Positions 19,140 through 20,523 of a stretch of 20,523 bases of DNA are shown piece by piece (position 1 is the first letter of the stretch; each line of letters opens with the position of its first letter). Under the pieces are notes generated by a model that saw only the letters and a program-made list of their open reading frames with translations, was not told the origin of the DNA and searched no databases. The DNA is from Perkinsus marinus ATCC 50983 (lineage: Eukaryota > Perkinsozoa > Perkinsida > Perkinsidae): positions 33,332 through 53,854 of the forward strand of contig NW_003207807.1 of assembly GCF_000006405.1 (NCBI RefSeq). The letters are read 5' to 3'. The position numbers and the translations under genes are program-made.

Positions 19140-19870
19140 AGTCGGAGCCGGCACTAGTTCTAGCCAAGAATTGAAGTTGTCGACTATCACTAGGACACTT
19201 GGAGCTTCCCAGCCTGTCGAGGCCATGTGGAAGCCTGTTAGAGGGCCTAGGAAGTCGATAGTGATAGATTCAAACCATCGAGCTATTGATCGAGGTCTCT
19301 GTCCGCCGAGTGGTACGAGTCGTAGTCTCTCCTTCCGACAGGTTATACATAGCTCTGTGAACGCCTAGCGTCTCTCTTCATAGAAGGCCACCAGAACTGT
19401 TGTCGAAGACGATGCAACATCGAAGTGGTTGGTGAGTGGTGCCAATGGGAGTTTGCGAGAAGCTCAGTTCTCAGTTTCTTTTCCCATGGCTTATCGGGCT
19501 CATCAGGTATATAAAGCCGCTTGTTGGCATACGCGTCAACAAAGTAGATGTTATTGTCTTCAGCCAGAAAGTACCATAGAGTCGAATTCTCGCGAGCAGT
19601 TCTCTCAGATGATTGAGTAGAAGACGTCGGAGTTCGTCATGTACACTCTACATTGTAGAGTAGTGGTCAATCCCGCCTTTCTTGCCGATGTCGTAGACTT
19701 TCCGAGTGCATATTGTAAGCCTTTCAGTGTGACGTCGGGTCAAGTCATTGCCAGAGTCTGGCATGTATACTACGCGGCGAATTCCTACGACTCTATTCCC
19801 GCTCAGCTGTGGAAGATCTACGACCAGGCAGGCCCCTGCCCTACAGCACTCCCAGGTCAATTTAATATTT
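19140..19870 (-). mobile_element. Fragment of a Ty3/gypsy-type LTR retrotransposon: integrase region
   Basis: Read on the minus strand, 19360-19590 encodes a piece like the HHCC zinc-binding end of integrase (LYIPDEPDKPWEKKLRTELL, then LRQQFWWPSMKRDA). The part at 19145-19370 resembles the beginning of the catalytic core (ITIDFLGPL, then VLVIVDNFNSWLELVP). The bases at 19640-19870 may be adjoining element sequence. No reverse transcriptase, gag or paired LTR is visible, so this is a truncated fossil. It is broken, with a few breaks over about 0.7 kb, and looks fairly old although its motifs are still readable. Confidence 0.75.
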
Positions 19871-19965
19871 TACCCGAATTTTTAATAATTTAACCACTTC
19901 TTTCGAAAAGAATACCAATAATTTTTTCATTTACCGACTGATTTTAACTAGAAGTTCTAGCAGGA

Positions 19966-20020
19966 GTGTCTCATGTGGGGTTTAGGTTCTAGCGTAGAAC
20001 CTAAACTCCGCGTGAGACAC
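19966..20020. repeat. Long inverted repeat, 26-bp arms with 3-bp loop
   Basis: Arms 19966-19991 and 19995-20020 pair with three mismatches around the loop GCG. The ends read GTGTCTCA and TGAGACAC, and the inner arms TTTAGGTTCTA and TAGAACCTAAA. RNA or single-stranded DNA would form a strong hairpin. Confidence 0.85.
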
Positions 20021-20291
20021 ACCCGACAACAGCGGAATTGCGGTATCACACTGCAGACTCGGCGCATCGTCAAACTGACTCTATTGCATGGACGCCGCTA
20101 CCACCCACCAAGTGAGCGTCCTGTCAGAGCATCACTTCGTATTCCGGACTTGAGCTGCCACGATGGCTGAAATACGGTCTGGGTATAAGGATTGCAGCTT
20201 GACGGAAGAAGCGGTTCCCGCTAAGTTGCAAAGGAAGTGATCCGTGAACTACGAAAGAAAATGCTCACAGAAACTCTAACGTGCGCGCGAG

Positions 20292-20384
20292 GGCTCCATT
20301 CTTAATAACATGAGCTATGTCCGGCTCTATTCTAGCTGATGTATCTCGTATTCGGCTCCATGCGACTCTTCTAGCCGACGGCAT
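20292..20384 (+). repeat. Degenerate 31-bp tandem repeat, three units
   Basis: Units begin at 20292, 20323 and 20354, exactly 31 bp apart, each opening with GGCTCYAT. Inner parts are diverged, sharing elements such as TTCTAGC in units two and three. Confidence 0.45.
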
Positions 20385-20418
20385 GAAGTACTCGACACAA
20401 ACACGTCCGTCCCTCCTG

Positions 20419-20433
20419 TGTCAAGCCTTGACA
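20419..20433. repeat. Short palindrome
   Basis: TGTCAAG and CTTGACA pair perfectly around one C. Confidence 0.6.
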
Positions 20434-20455
20434 TACAAGCCGTTGACATTCCTGT

Positions 20456-20478
20456 GTCGCGCTCCTTAGGAGCGCGAC
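20456..20478. repeat. GC-rich hairpin, 10-bp arms
   Basis: GTCGCGCTCC and GGAGCGCGAC pair perfectly around TTA. No T-run follows, so it is not a typical terminator. Confidence 0.8.
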
Positions 20479-20496
20479 CGTAGAGGCCCTGCCCTG

Positions 20497-20523
20497 GAGA
20501 CTCACTGCCTGGCGGTGAGTCTC
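20497..20523. repeat. Hairpin at the window end, 9-bp arms
   Basis: GAGACTCAC and GTGAGTCTC pair perfectly around nine bases. The second arm ends at the last base of the window, so the true arms may be longer. Confidence 0.75.

Larger units (their letters stand above)
19871..20523. other. Non-coding, repeat- and hairpin-rich DNA
   Basis: No supported gene. The first 90 bp are strongly AT-rich. The rest contains a long inverted repeat, a degenerate 31-bp tandem repeat and three short palindromes, listed separately. It could be part of the adjoining element (for example an LTR) or a separate small repeat element cut by the window edge. Confidence 0.5.

Overview
The window looks like nuclear DNA of a unicellular eukaryote. 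It has canonical GT-AG introns, dense eukaryotic housekeeping genes, no operons or ribosome-binding sites, and one retrotransposon remnant. The mix of intronless transporter genes and tightly packed genes full of very short introns would fit an alveolate such as a perkinsid. That assignment is an impression, not a proof.

Layout. (1) 1-3334: two tandem, intronless equilibrative nucleoside transporter (ENT/SLC29) paralogues on +, the first cut by the window edge. (2) 3335-4250: a gene-poor, partly AT-rich spacer. (3) 4251-9120: an AAA+ ATPase gene (-), a SAP-motif gene (-) only 31 bp upstream of it, a possible Skp1/elongin-C-like gene (+), and an unrecognised 191-residue gene (-). (4) 9366-17937, all +: a 14-exon unrecognised gene with a basic N-terminus, an unresolved stretch, a full-length cyclase-associated protein (CAP) gene, and a PUS1-type tRNA pseudouridine synthase with a large insert and a long tail. 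(5) 18245-19111: an intronless gene with a DUF4470-like domain. (6) about 19140-19870: a broken Ty3/gypsy-type integrase fragment (-), followed by non-coding DNA rich in hairpins and short repeats up to the window end.

The genes of regions 3 and 4 are invisible as long ORFs because an intron interrupts them every 50-150 bp. I rebuilt five of them by hand using GT-AG junctions, reading-frame continuity and family motifs. The models are AAA 13 exons/496 aa, the 191-aa gene 4 exons, the 599-aa gene 14 exons, CAP 15 exons/564 aa and PUS1 15 exons/765 aa. That gives about 57 introns, mostly 40-57 nt, with a minority of 21-34 nt. All models close in frame, but none has transcript support.

The genes do not form a pathway. 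They cover nucleoside uptake, AAA-driven remodelling, actin turnover (CAP) and tRNA modification (PUS1), and look like ordinary neighbours in a compact genome. The most unusual features are the very short introns, runs of ATG codons at several predicted starts, and the lineage-specific inserts in the AAA protein and PUS1.
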